From: Neoroseomonas oryzicola
GTDB lineage: Bacteria; Pseudomonadota; Alphaproteobacteria; Acetobacterales; Acetobacteraceae
Length of the DNA: 64,000 nucleotides
Direction: 5' to 3'
Assembly: GCF_012163135.1 (NCBI RefSeq)
Contig: NZ_JAAVUP010000003.1
Location: forward strand, 214,283 to 278,282
The position numbers and the translations under genes were made by a program. This document shows, piece after piece, positions 42,175 to 50,821 of the stretch (position 1 is its first letter; every line of letters begins with the position of its first letter). The notes under the pieces are model-generated. The model ran no database searches. It saw only the letters and a list, made by a program, of their open reading frames with translations, and had not been told where the DNA came from.

Positions 42175-44886
42175 ATGACAACCAGCACCGGCCGCATCGA
42201 CCAGTTCCTGCTCCTCCATGCGGCGCGCGCCGACAAATGGCGTGAGCTCATCAGCCTTGCTGGCGAATGGGCGCGCGGCAAAGGCGATCGGATGGCAGTC
42301 GAAGCCGCAGTCGCGGCAATGGCGCCGTTGGAGGAATTCCACGCCTATCCGGGCGCCCGGTTACTAGCCGCACTCAATGAGCGGGTCGCCGGCGGTGACG
42401 CCGCTGGCGTCGCTACCCTGGCCAGGCGGATCTCTAATGCGCTGCTGACGCGCGCCTATCGCGAACGCCCCGGCGAATGGGATCTGCATGACGAGATGCC
42501 AGCCGGCGAGGTCGTCGACGTGCTGCCGCCGGCCCTCGGCGAGCGGGAGACGCACCGGCCATACTTCGAGGTGCTATTCGTCGTCGCTCAGCCGGCTTCG
42601 CGCTGGCCCGCCCTCGCCGCAGAGATCCGCCGCCTGCGTCGCCCCGAAGATGCCTTCGTCTACGAGGCGGTGATCGTTGGGTCCTTCGAGGACGCCTTCT
42701 GCGCCGCGGCAATGAACCCGGCGATCGGCGCCGTCGTGATGGCCGAGGGCTTCTCCTATCGCTCGCGCCACGACGCGCCGGCGCTGCGTGCGGTCCTCGA
42801 GCCCTTCGGCGAGCCTGGGAGCCCGGAGGACACTGCGCTCTTCCTTGCCTCCGCGATCAAGCGCATCCGCCCCGAGCTCGATCTCTATTTGCTGTCGGAC
42901 CGGGAGGTGGAACGGCTCGCCGGCGATCCGGAGGCCGACAGCTTCCGGCGCATCTTCTATGGCGTGGAGGAACTGCTTGAGCAGCACCTGGCAATTCTGG
43001 AAGGCGTGCAGGCTCGCTACGAGACGCCCTTCTTCGACAACCTGAAGAAGTACGCGATGCGGCCGATCGGCACCTTCCACGCCCTGCCGATCGCGCGCGG
43101 CAAGTCGGTGTTCAATTCCGACTGGATCCGAGACATGGGCGAGTTCTACGGCATCAACCTGTTCCTCGCGGAAAGCAGCGCGACGACAGGCGGGCTCGAC
43201 AGCCTTCTGGAGCCCACCGGTAACATCAAGAAGGCGCAGGAGATGGCCGCGCGCGCCTTCGGCGCCGACCACGTCTTCTTCGTGACCAACGGCACCAGCA
43301 CCTCCAACAAGATGGCGGTGCAGGCGCTGACCGCGCCGGGCGACATCGTCATCGTCGACCGCAACTGCCACAAGTCGCACCACTACGGCATGGTGCTGAC
43401 GGGCGCGCAACCGCTCTACGTCGAAGCCTATCCGATGACGGAATACTCGATGTACGGCGCCGTGCCGCTCGCCACCATCAAGAAGGCGATGCTGGCGCTG
43501 AAGGCGGAAGGCAGGCTGGACCGGCTGAAGATGCTGGACCTGACCAACTGCACCTTCGACGGCCACATGTACAACACGCGGCGGGTGATGGAGGAATGCC
43601 TCGCCATCAAGCCCGACCTGATCTTCCTGTGGGACGAGGCCTGGTCGGGCTTCGCGCGCTTCTCGCCCTTCCTGCGCCCGCGCACGGCGATGGGCGCGGC
43701 CGCCGACATCGAGGCCTGGCTGCGCGATCCGGCATCGGTCGCGGCGTATGAGAAGCAGCGCGCGGACCTTGGCGACGCGCCGTCGGAGGAGGCGCTGCTC
43801 GCCACGCGGCTTATCCCGAATCCGCGGCAGGTGCGGCTGCGCGTCTACCAGACCAACTCCACCCACAAGTCGATGTCGGCGATCCGCCAGGGCTCCATGC
43901 TGCTGGTCAAGGATGTCGACTTCCATACGGTCGAGACGCAGTTCCACGAAGCCGTCTTCACCCACGCCTCGACCAGCCCGAACCAGCAGCTCATCGCGAG
44001 CCTCGACGTCGCGCGGCGCCAGATGGAGCTCGAGGGCTACGGCCTGGTGATGAACGCGATCGAGATCGCGCTGAAGATCCGCCTCGCGGTCAACTCGCAC
44101 CCATTGATCTCGAAATACTTCCGGGTCCTCGGTGCCGACGAGATGATCCCGGCTGCCTATCGCCAGTCCGGCTTCCAGGACTACACGAGGCCGGGGACTG
44201 GCTGGGCCGACGCGGTGAAGGCGATGCGGGAGGACGAGTTCTACCTCGACCCCACCCGCATGACGCTGGTCTGCGGCACTGCCGGCTTCGACGGCACGCA
44301 GTTCAAGGGGCTGCTGGCGAACGAGTACGATATCCAGCTCAACAAGACGTCGCGCAACTCGGTGCTGCTGCAGTCGAACATCAACAACACGCGCAGCGAC
44401 GTCGCGCACCTCATCCGCGTGCTCGTCGAGATCTGCCACGGCATCGAGAAGCGCCTGGCCGATGGCGGGCCGGAGGAACAGGCGTCCTTCGCCGCGCGGG
44501 TGAAGTCGTTGATGACGGACGTGCCGGACCTGCCGAACTTCAGCCACTTCCACGAGGCCTTCCGCGGCGATGCCGGGCGCGACACGCCCGAAGGCGACAT
44601 GCGCAGCGCCTTCTTCGGCGCCTACCACCCCGAGCTCTGCGAATACGTCCCGCTGTTCGGCGCCGAATGCGACCGGCGGCTCAGGGAGGGGCCCGAGATG
44701 GTCTCGGCCAACTTCGTCATCCCCTATCCGCCGGGCTTCCCGATCATGGTGCCCGGCCAGGTGATCACGCAGGAGACGATCGACTTCATGCGCAAGCTCG
44801 ATGTGAAGGAGATCCACGGCTACGAGAAGACCAAGGGACTCAAGCTGCTCAAGCCCGACGCCGTCGCGGCGCGCGGCCGGCGCTGA
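42175..44886 (+). CDS. Biodegradative Orn/Lys/Arg decarboxylase (fold-type I PLP enzyme)
   Basis: The 903-aa enzyme belongs to the large inducible arginine/lysine/ornithine decarboxylases (AdiA, CadA, SpeF class). The wing domain is followed by the PLP core: NLFLAESSATTGGLDSLLEPTGNIKKAQ, VFFVTNGTSTSNKMAVQAL (phosphate site), IVDRNCHKSHHYG, DLIFLWDEAWSGF (Asp for the pyridine N) and NSTHKSMSAIRQG with Lys565 as the Schiff-base lysine. It is about 150 residues longer than AdiA, with an extra N-terminal region. Substrate (Arg, Lys, Orn or another amino acid) cannot be decided. Two AspT-family antiporters follow 12 bp downstream, suggesting substrate/product exchange. Confidence 0.9.
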   Translation: MTTSTGRIDQFLLLHAARADKWRELISLAGEWARGKGDRMAVEAAVAAMAPLEEFHAYPGARLLAALNERVAGGDAAGVATLARRISNALLTRAYRERPGEWDLHDEMPAGEVVDVLPPALGERETHRPYFEVLFVVAQPASRWPALAAEIRRLRRPEDAFVYEAVIVGSFEDAFCAAAMNPAIGAVVMAEGFSYRSRHDAPALRAVLEPFGEPGSPEDTALFLASAIKRIRPELDLYLLSDREVERLAGDPEADSFRRIFYGVEELLEQHLAILEGVQARYETPFFDNLKKYAMRPIGTFHALPIARGKSVFNSDWIRDMGEFYGINLFLAESSATTGGLDSLLEPTGNIKKAQEMAARAFGADHVFFVTNGTSTSNKMAVQALTAPGDIVIVDRNCHKSHHYGMVLTGAQPLYVEAYPMTEYSMYGAVPLATIKKAMLALKAEGRLDRLKMLDLTNCTFDGHMYNTRRVMEECLAIKPDLIFLWDEAWSGFARFSPFLRPRTAMGAAADIEAWLRDPASVAAYEKQRADLGDAPSEEALLATRLIPNPRQVRLRVYQTNSTHKSMSAIRQGSMLLVKDVDFHTVETQFHEAVFTHASTSPNQQLIASLDVARRQMELEGYGLVMNAIEIALKIRLAVNSHPLISKYFRVLGADEMIPAAYRQSGFQDYTRPGTGWADAVKAMREDEFYLDPTRMTLVCGTAGFDGTQFKGLLANEYDIQLNKTSRNSVLLQSNINNTRSDVAHLIRVLVEICHGIEKRLADGGPEEQASFAARVKSLMTDVPDLPNFSHFHEAFRGDAGRDTPEGDMRSAFFGAYHPELCEYVPLFGAECDRRLREGPEMVSANFVIPYPPGFPIMVPGQVITQETIDFMRKLDVKEIHGYEKTKGLKLLKPDAVAARGRR

Positions 44887-44898
44887 GGGGAGGCGGAC

Positions 44899-46599
44899 AT
44901 GGCAGCCTTCTTCAACTTCCTCGCGGCGAACCCGTTTATCCTGCTGTTCGTGACGGTCGGCCTCGCGGTCTGGCTGGGGCGGCAGTCGGTCGCGGGCTAC
45001 GGGCTCGGCATGGTGGCGGCGGCCATTATCGTCGGCTGCGGCCTCTCGGTCTGGGCCTCGGTCTATGGGGAGAAGCTCGAGCTCAACAACTTCACCAAGA
45101 GCCTCTTCTACTACCTGTTCATGTATGGCGTCGGGCTGCGGGTCGGGCCGTCCTTCGTCAACAGCCTTGGCGGGGACGGCATCAAGTTCACCTTCCTCGC
45201 CTTCGTCTCCTGCATCATCGGCCTCGCGCTGGTGGTGCTGGGCGCCCGGTTCCTCGAACTGCCGCCAGGTGCCGCGGGCGGGATGCTGGCGGGTTCGCAG
45301 ACCATGTCGGCGGCCATCGGCTCGGCGGAGCAGGCCGTCACCGCCGGCGCCATCGCGCTGCCGCCAGGCAGCACGCCGGAACAGGTGAGCGCGATGATCG
45401 CGTTGTCCTACGGCATCACCTACATCTGGGGCACGGTCGGCATCATCCTCATCACCAAGTACCTGCCGAAATGGTGGGGCGTGGATGCGCGCGCGGCCGC
45501 CCAGGCCTACGAGAAGGAACACGGTGTCGCCTCGGGCGATGCGCCGGCCTTCTCCGGCTGGACCGCCGGCGGGCTGCGCGCCTACCGGCTCGAGAACCAG
45601 GCCTGGGTCGGGCGGAGCATGCACGACATGCTGCGCGAGAACCCGGAGTACCGTTTCGTGAACTTGGTGCGCGACGGTGCCCCGATCGGGGCACCGCTGG
45701 ACGAGCCGCTGCGCCTCGGCGACGTCATCGCGCTTGGCGGCCTGCGGGAGGCGATGACCGAGAAGATGGGGCTGATCGGTCCCGAAGTCTCCGACCGGAC
45801 CGCGCTCGACCTGCCGCTCGACCGTGCCGAGATCCTCGTCACCAACGGCGGCATCCTCAAGCAGACGCGCGAGCAATGGCGCGCCCTGCCGGGCGTCGAC
45901 CAGATCCAGGTGGTGGGCCTGGAGCGCGGCGGCGCGCCGATCCCGATCGGCAAGGACACGAAGCTCCAGCGCATGGACATCGTGACGGTCGTCGGGCTCA
46001 AATCCGCGGTCAGCAAGGTCGGCGAGGCCTTCGGACGCGTCGTGCGTCCCTCGACCGCGACGGATCTGCTGACGCTCTCGCTCGGCATGATCCTCGGCTT
46101 CCTGATCGGGCAGATCGAGTTCCCGGCCTTTGGGGCGAAGGTCGGTCTCGGCAATGCCGGCGGACTGCTGGTGTCGGGTGTGCTCGTCTCCTCCGTCGCC
46201 TCGCGACTGCGCTTCTTCGGCAATACGCCGGCGGCGGCGCGCAACGTGCTCGAGGATCTCGGCCTGGTGGTCTTCGTCGCCATTGTCGGCATCAATGCGG
46301 GCAACTCGTTGCTCGCGCAGCTGACCGGCGTGCTGGCGCTCAAGATCTTCCTGGTCGGCTTCGTCGCCTGCACCATCCCGCCCATCGTCGTCTGGGCCAT
46401 CGGCTTCCACGTGTTCAGGATGAACCCGGCGGTGCTGATGGGCGGCGTGGCCGGCGCGCGCAGCCATTCGGGGCCGTGCCGCGAGGCCGCGGTGGAGATC
46501 CAGTCCAACGTGCCCTGGATCGGCTTCCCGGTCGGCTACGCCGTCTCCGGCGTTCTGCTGACGGTCTTCGGATACTTTGCGATGGTTCTCGCCCAGTAA
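44899..46599 (+). CDS. AspT-family (AAE) amino-acid antiporter, first copy
   Basis: The 566-aa membrane protein has the aspartate:alanine exchanger layout: hydrophobic helices at residues 1-190, a central cytosolic region with two TrkA_C-like domains (about 205-375, for example LRLGDVIALGGLREAM and LQRMDIVTVVGLKSAV), and further helices to the end. GGMLAGSQTMSAAIGSAEQAV and MGGVAGARSHSGPC are the paired re-entrant-like GxxAG(S/A)xT/S motifs of the family. AspT in Tetragenococcus swaps aspartate for alanine next to a decarboxylase; the pairing here suggests an analogous cycle with another amino acid. A GAGGGGAGG Shine-Dalgarno precedes the ATG. Confidence 0.88.
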   Translation: MAAFFNFLAANPFILLFVTVGLAVWLGRQSVAGYGLGMVAAAIIVGCGLSVWASVYGEKLELNNFTKSLFYYLFMYGVGLRVGPSFVNSLGGDGIKFTFLAFVSCIIGLALVVLGARFLELPPGAAGGMLAGSQTMSAAIGSAEQAVTAGAIALPPGSTPEQVSAMIALSYGITYIWGTVGIILITKYLPKWWGVDARAAAQAYEKEHGVASGDAPAFSGWTAGGLRAYRLENQAWVGRSMHDMLRENPEYRFVNLVRDGAPIGAPLDEPLRLGDVIALGGLREAMTEKMGLIGPEVSDRTALDLPLDRAEILVTNGGILKQTREQWRALPGVDQIQVVGLERGGAPIPIGKDTKLQRMDIVTVVGLKSAVSKVGEAFGRVVRPSTATDLLTLSLGMILGFLIGQIEFPAFGAKVGLGNAGGLLVSGVLVSSVASRLRFFGNTPAAARNVLEDLGLVVFVAIVGINAGNSLLAQLTGVLALKIFLVGFVACTIPPIVVWAIGFHVFRMNPAVLMGGVAGARSHSGPCREAAVEIQSNVPWIGFPVGYAVSGVLLTVFGYFAMVLAQ

Positions 46600-46623
46600 A
46601 TCTGGGCGCGGGGGAGACCGGGA

Positions 46624-48312
46624 ATGGCGTGGTTCGAAGCGTTTCTCGTGAAGTATCCGGAACTTGCGCTGTTCCTGGTCATTGCCATCGGATACGCGAT
46701 CGGGGGGGTGAAGGTCGGCGGGTTCAGCCTCGGGCCCGTCACCGGCTCGCTCTTTGCCGGCATCCTGGTCGGGCAGTTCGCGCATGTGCCGGTCTCGGGC
46801 ATGGCGAAATCCTTCCTCTTCCTGCTGTTTCTCTTCGGCATCGGCTACTCGGTCGGACCGCAATTCATGCAGGCGCTGAAAAGGGACGGGCTGAAGCCCG
46901 TGCTGCTGGCGATCGTCTGCTGCGTGACCGGACTGCTGACCGCGGTCGTGGTCGCCAAGGCGCTGGGGCTCGACCCCGGCTTCGCGGCGGGCCTGGTTTC
47001 CGGAGCGCTGACGGAAAGCCCAGCCATGGGCACGGCGACCGAGGCGATCAACGCCCTGCCGCTGCCGGTCGACGAGCGTGCGCGGCTGGTCGCGCACATC
47101 GCCGTGGCGGATGCGGTCTGCTACATCTTCGGTGCCGCGGGCCTCATCATCTTCGTCAGCGTCGTGGCGCCGAAGCTGCTCGGGATCGACCTGCCCGCCG
47201 AGGCGGCGAGGCTCGAGCAGGAGCTTGGCATCGCACGCAAGGCTCCCGGCGTCGTCTCCGCCTATCGCCGATTCGAGGTGCGGGCCTATCGGCTCGGGGC
47301 GGACGCGCAGGCCGTCGGGCAGGCGGTGGCGGCACTCGAGGCGCGGAACGCGGTGCATCGGCTGTTCATCCAACGCGTCCGGCGCAACGGGGAATTGCTG
47401 GAAGCGGGGCCCGACCTGGTCCTCGCGGTGGGCGATGTCGTCGCCGTCTCGGGACGGCGAGAGTATCTCGTGGAACTGGTGGGGCCGCGTGCCGAGGAAG
47501 TGGAGGACCGCGATATCCTCGACGTACCCGTCGCCGCGGTGGACGTGCTGCTGACGAGCCGCGACCTGGCGGGCCGGCGACTCGACGAGATCGCCGAGAG
47601 CGACTTCGCCCGCAGCCTCTACCTCCGGGGTGTCCGGCGCGGCGATCAGGACCTGCCGTTCGCGCCGCACCTCACGCTGCAGCGCGGTGACCTCGTTCAG
47701 CTCGTCGGGCCGGAGCCGGTGGTCGCCAAGGCAGCGTCGCGCATCGGCGTGGTCGTGGCGCCGACGACGGCGACGGATTTCGTCACCCTCGGCCTGGCGA
47801 TCTTCCTCGGAGGGCTCGCCGGCGTGCTGATCACGGTGCCGATCGGCGATATGAGGATCTCGCTGAGCACGAGCGTCGGCACGCTGCTGGCGGGGCTGCT
47901 TGTGGGTCACCTGCGGACGCGCTTCCCGCTGTTCGGGCGCATCCCGGATGGGGCGGTGTCGCTGATGACAGCGCTCGGCCTCGCCGCCTTCGTCGCGATG
48001 ACAGGACTGCACGCCGGGCCGATCTTCCTGACTTCGCTGGCCGAGGCCGGGATCGGGCTATTCTTCGGCGGCGCGCTGGTGACGCTGATGCCGCTGATCG
48101 TTGGGCTCTATTTCGGGCGCTACGTGTTGCGGATGAACCCGATCCTCCTGCTGGGGGGGCTCGCCGGGGCGCAGACGATGACGGCGGGAATGGCGGCGGT
48201 GCAGGAGCGGTCGGGCAGCCCGGTGGCGGTCCTGGGCTATACGCCGGCGGTGCCGATTGGGCATATCTTATTAACAACTTGGGGGACGGTGATCGTGGGG
48301 ATCGTCTCGTAG
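46624..48312 (+). CDS. AspT-family (AAE) amino-acid antiporter, second copy
   Basis: The 562-aa paralogue has the same helix - two TrkA_C - helix layout. LVSGALTESPAMGTATEAINAL and LLGGLAGAQTMTAGMAAVQE are the paired AAE motifs, and PDLVLAVGDVVAVSGRREYLVEL and LTLQRGDLVQLVGPEPVV lie in the central domains. The two copies are clearly diverged, for example LAGSQTMSAAIGSAE against VSGALTESPAMGTATE, so they are not a recent duplication. They could form a heteromer or handle different substrate/product pairs. It starts 24 bp after the first copy and ends 73 bp inside the right end of the element. Confidence 0.88.
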   Translation: MAWFEAFLVKYPELALFLVIAIGYAIGGVKVGGFSLGPVTGSLFAGILVGQFAHVPVSGMAKSFLFLLFLFGIGYSVGPQFMQALKRDGLKPVLLAIVCCVTGLLTAVVVAKALGLDPGFAAGLVSGALTESPAMGTATEAINALPLPVDERARLVAHIAVADAVCYIFGAAGLIIFVSVVAPKLLGIDLPAEAARLEQELGIARKAPGVVSAYRRFEVRAYRLGADAQAVGQAVAALEARNAVHRLFIQRVRRNGELLEAGPDLVLAVGDVVAVSGRREYLVELVGPRAEEVEDRDILDVPVAAVDVLLTSRDLAGRRLDEIAESDFARSLYLRGVRRGDQDLPFAPHLTLQRGDLVQLVGPEPVVAKAASRIGVVVAPTTATDFVTLGLAIFLGGLAGVLITVPIGDMRISLSTSVGTLLAGLLVGHLRTRFPLFGRIPDGAVSLMTALGLAAFVAMTGLHAGPIFLTSLAEAGIGLFFGGALVTLMPLIVGLYFGRYVLRMNPILLLGGLAGAQTMTAGMAAVQERSGSPVAVLGYTPAVPIGHILLTTWGTVIVGIVS

Positions 48313-48385
48313 TAGCGATGCGGAACGTTCGGAGGCCGGACGTCGGTGTTCCCTGAGCGTCTGCGGATTAGGGTCGGGTCAGTGG

Positions 48386-48408
48386 GGTTCGGTATAAGTG
48401 GGTCCAGG
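48386..48408 (+). repeat. Right terminal inverted repeat of the element
   Basis: It begins GGTTCGGTATAAG and ends CAGG, and pairs with the inverted 30537-30559 (16 of 23 identities, no gaps). Beyond it the sequence continues directly as the second half of a REP-like element. Confidence 0.65.
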
Positions 48409-48505
48409 CCCTCCAGGCCTCCCCGCCGAGGGCCGAAAGGCCCTCGGAACCCGATACCGGCTTTCAAGGGCCCCGTGAGCCCGAGAGGGGCAGCGCCCCT
48501 CTCGG
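48409..48505. repeat. REP-like element, right half (copy E, interrupted)
   Basis: CCCTCCAGGCCTCCCCGCC continues exactly as expected after the hairpin left behind at 30521-30538. It is followed by the hairpin CCGAGGGCCGAAAGGCCCTCGG, a TACCGG linker, TTCAAGGGCCCCGTGAGCC and a last hairpin GAGAGGGGCAGCGCCCCTCTC. Together, copies D and E rebuild a full double unit like copy A. Confidence 0.8.
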
Positions 48506-48513
48506 ATCCAGGT

Positions 48514-49839
48514 TCAGAGAATGAACCGCGACAGGTCCGCGCTGCCCGCCAGCGGCGCGACGCGGGTCTTCACCATGTCGAGGTCCACCTTCACCGTCTC
48601 CCCGCCACGGTCGGAGGCGGTGAAGGAGACTTCCTCGAGCAGGCGCTCGAGCACGGTCGCGAGGCGGCGCGCGCCGATGTTCTCCACCGTCGCGTTGATC
48701 TCGGCGGCGAGGTCGGCGAGCGCGTCCACCGCTTCCGCCGTGAAGTCGATCGATACGCCCTCGGTGCCGAGCAGCGCGGTGTACTGCTTGAGCAGCGAGT
48801 GCTCCGGCTCGGTCAGGATGCGACGGAAGTCGTCGCGCGTCAGCGCCGACAGTTCCACGCGGATCGGCAGGCGGCCCTGGAGTTCGGGCAGGAGGTCCGA
48901 CGGCTTCGCCAGGTGGAAGGCGCCGGAGGCGATGAAGAGGATATGGTCCGTCTTCACCGGCCCATGCTTCGTCGTGACGGTGGTGCCCTCGATCAGCGGC
49001 AGCAGGTCGCGCTGCACGCCTTCGCGCGAGACATCGCCGCCGCGGAAGCCGCCCTCGCCGGTGCGGGCGCAGACCTTGTCGATCTCGTCGAGGAAGACGA
49101 TGCCGTTGTTCTCCGCGTTGGAGACGGCGTCGCGCACCAGCGCATCCTGGTCGAGGAGCTTGTCGGCCTCCTCCTTCGTCAGGGCGATGCGCGCCTCGGC
49201 GACCGACATCTTCCGCGGCTTCTGGCGGCCGCCGAACATCTTGCCGAGCATGTCCTGCATGTTCTGCATCTGGGCGCCCTGGGCGCCGGGCAGGTCGATC
49301 ATGCCGATCGGCATCCCGCCGCCGGCATCGGCCACCTGCACTTCGACCTCGCGGGATTCGATCTCCCCGGCGCGGAGCATGCGGCGGAACTTCATGCGCG
49401 TCTCTCCCGAGGCGCCCTCGCCCACCAGTGCGGTGAGCAGGCGTTCCTCGGCGGCGAGCTCGGCCTTCGCCTGCACCCCGCGGCGGGCCTGCTCGCGGCC
49501 CATGGTGATGGCGGCCTCGACCAGGTCGCGCACGATGGATTCCACGTCGCGGCCGACATAGCCGACCTCGGTGAACTTGGTCGCCTCGACCTTGAGGAAG
49601 GGGGCGTTGGCGAGGCGCGCGAGGCGGCGCGCGATCTCGGTCTTGCCGACGCCGGTGGGGCCGATCATCAGGATGTTCTTCGGCACCACCTCCTCGCGCA
49701 GGCCTTCGGGCAGCTGCTGGCGGCGCCAGCGGTTGCGCAGCGCGATGGCGACGGCGCGCTTGGCGTCCTGTTGGCCGACGATGTGGCGGTCGAGCTCGCT
49801 GACGATCTCGCGGGGGGAGAGGTTGATCGCTTCGGACAT
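48514..49839 (-). CDS. hslU: ATP-dependent protease ATPase subunit HslU
   Basis: The 441-aa AAA+ unfoldase feeds substrates to Hsl[35 protein letters not shown] opens the protein; Walker A is [15 protein letters not shown], followed by [25 protein letters not shown] (pore loop GYVG). The I-domain lies at about 105-240, Walker B is [14 protein letters not shown], and the C-terminus LSRFIL is the conserved tail that inserts into HslV. The ATG at 49839 is right for the family. It is transcribed after hslV, separated by an unusually long repeat-containing gap. Confidence 0.98.
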   Translation of the reverse strand: MSEAINLSPREIVSELDRHIVGQQDAKRAVAIALRNRWRRQQLPEGLREEVVPKNILMIGPTGVGKTEIARRLARLANAPFLKVEATKFTEVGYVGRDVESIVRDLVEAAITMGREQARRGVQAKAELAAEERLLTALVGEGASGETRMKFRRMLRAGEIESREVEVQVADAGGGMPIGMIDLPGAQGAQMQNMQDMLGKMFGGRQKPRKMSVAEARIALTKEEADKLLDQDALVRDAVSNAENNGIVFLDEIDKVCARTGEGGFRGGDVSREGVQRDLLPLIEGTTVTTKHGPVKTDHILFIASGAFHLAKPSDLLPELQGRLPIRVELSALTRDDFRRILTEPEHSLLKQYTALLGTEGVSIDFTAEAVDALADLAAEINATVENIGARRLATVLERLLEEVSFTASDRGGETVKVDLDMVKTRVAPLAGSADLSRFIL

Positions 49840-49846
49840 ATGTTTA

Positions 49847-50118
49847 GCCCTCAGGCGGCGGGCGGCCCGCATCCGCGGGCCTTGCCTTCGCGCCGTGCGC
49901 TGGTGTGTTGGTGATCGATGTCGGTCTGGGCGCGGTCGCGCTTTGCGCTCCCGGATCGCGGCGGGCCGCGATCCGGATGTTTGTGTTGCCCTCAGACGGC
50001 GGGCGGCCCGCATCCGCGGGCCTTGCCTTCGCGCCGTGCGCTGGTGTGTTGGTGATCGATGTCGGTCTGGGCGCGGTCGCGCAAGCGCGCTCCCGGATCG
50101 CGGCGGACCGCGATCCGC
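49847..50118. repeat. Two tandem 131-bp repeats, period 141 bp, between hslV and hslU
   Basis: Copy 1 spans about 49847-49977 and copy 2 about 49988-50118. They share long exact runs, for example from GGCGGGCGGCCCGCATCC through to GGTCTGGGCGCGGTCGCG. They differ mainly in a short CTTTG/CAAGCG patch. Each contains two hairpins, GGCCCGC-ATCC-GCGGGCC and GGATCGCGG...CCGCGATCC. The repeats separate two genes that are usually close together, and should lie in their shared mRNA. Confidence 0.85.
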
Positions 50119-50142
50119 TGGGCGTGATTCGTTCGACGAACG

Positions 50143-50709
50143 TCACGCCTGGGCGTCCAGGCTCTCGAGGATGAAGTTGCCGTTCGTGTAGACGCAGATG
50201 TCCGCGGCGATCTTCATCGACCGGCGGCAGATCTCCTCCGCGTCGATGCCATCGATCGGCAGCAGCGCGCGGGCGGCCGACAGCGCGTAGTTGCCGCCCG
50301 AACCGATGCCGATGACGCCGTCCTCCGGATCCAGGACGTCGCCCTGGCCGGTGACGAGCAGCGAGCGCTTCGCGTCGGCGACCGCGAGCAGCGCCTCGAG
50401 CCGGCGGAGGTAGCGATCGGTGCGCCAGTCCTTGGCGAGGTCGACGCAGGCGCGTTCGAGCTGGTCCGGAAAACGCTCCAGCTTGGCTTCCAGGCGTTCG
50501 AGGAGGGTGAAGGCATCCGCGGTCGCGCCCGCGAAGCCGGCCAGCACCTTGCCGCCGGCGATGCGGCGGACCTTGCGGGCATTGCCCTTCACCACCGTCT
50601 GGCCGAGCGAGACCTGGCCGTCGCCGGCCATGGCGACGCGCCCGCCCTTGCGCACGCAGAGAATGGTGGTGCCGTGCCACCCGAGGGGATCGTGTTGTGG
50701 GGAGTTCAT
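50143..50709 (-). CDS. hslV: ATP-dependent protease peptidase subunit HslV
   Basis: The 188-aa N-terminal-nucleophile peptidase forms a double hexamer capped by Hsl[39 protein letters not shown] contains the catalytic Thr of the TT pair after propeptide removal. [16 protein letters not shown] and the tail [18 protein letters not shown] are typical. The propeptide of about 13 residues ([13 protein letters not shown]) is longer than in E. coli, as is common in alphaproteobacteria. It is the first gene of the hslVU pair and is divergent from the MCP gene. Confidence 0.98.
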   Translation of the reverse strand: MNSPQHDPLGWHGTTILCVRKGGRVAMAGDGQVSLGQTVVKGNARKVRRIAGGKVLAGFAGATADAFTLLERLEAKLERFPDQLERACVDLAKDWRTDRYLRRLEALLAVADAKRSLLVTGQGDVLDPEDGVIGIGSGGNYALSAARALLPIDGIDAEEICRRSMKIAADICVYTNGNFILESLDAQA

Positions 50710-50821
50710 GATGCCGCGAATGTGGGCAGTCCCGGCGAACGACTCAACGGGGGTCGGGGTTACGATGCGTTAGGCCCGGCCGTGGTCCTTTCCGGGGTCC
50801 CGCCACGGATGACGGATCGCC

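Larger units (their letters stand above)
30537..48408. mobile_element. 17.9-kb integrated element with inverted terminal repeats
   Basis: The block is bounded by a 23-bp imperfect inverted repeat (30537-30559 and 48386-48408) and splits a REP-like element into halves. It carries a three-gene recombinase operon at its left end, an AT-rich tract, a decayed IS5-family insertion and cargo for transport, polyphosphate metabolism and amino-acid decarboxylation. Removing it would restore convergent PASTA-like and hslU genes separated by a complete REP-like element, the same context as the other copies. A short C-rich stretch at the joint (CCC or CCCC) may be a target duplication, but its length cannot be fixed in this low-complexity sequence. 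Confidence 0.75.

Noticed and set aside
42574-48012. A very long open frame (over 1,800 codons) on the minus strand, antisense to the decarboxylase and antiporters
   Set aside because: It is Arg/His/Asp-rich low-complexity translation produced by high-GC codon bias in the real plus-strand genes, which have clear family motifs. Similar antisense frames cover leuS, pgi and others.
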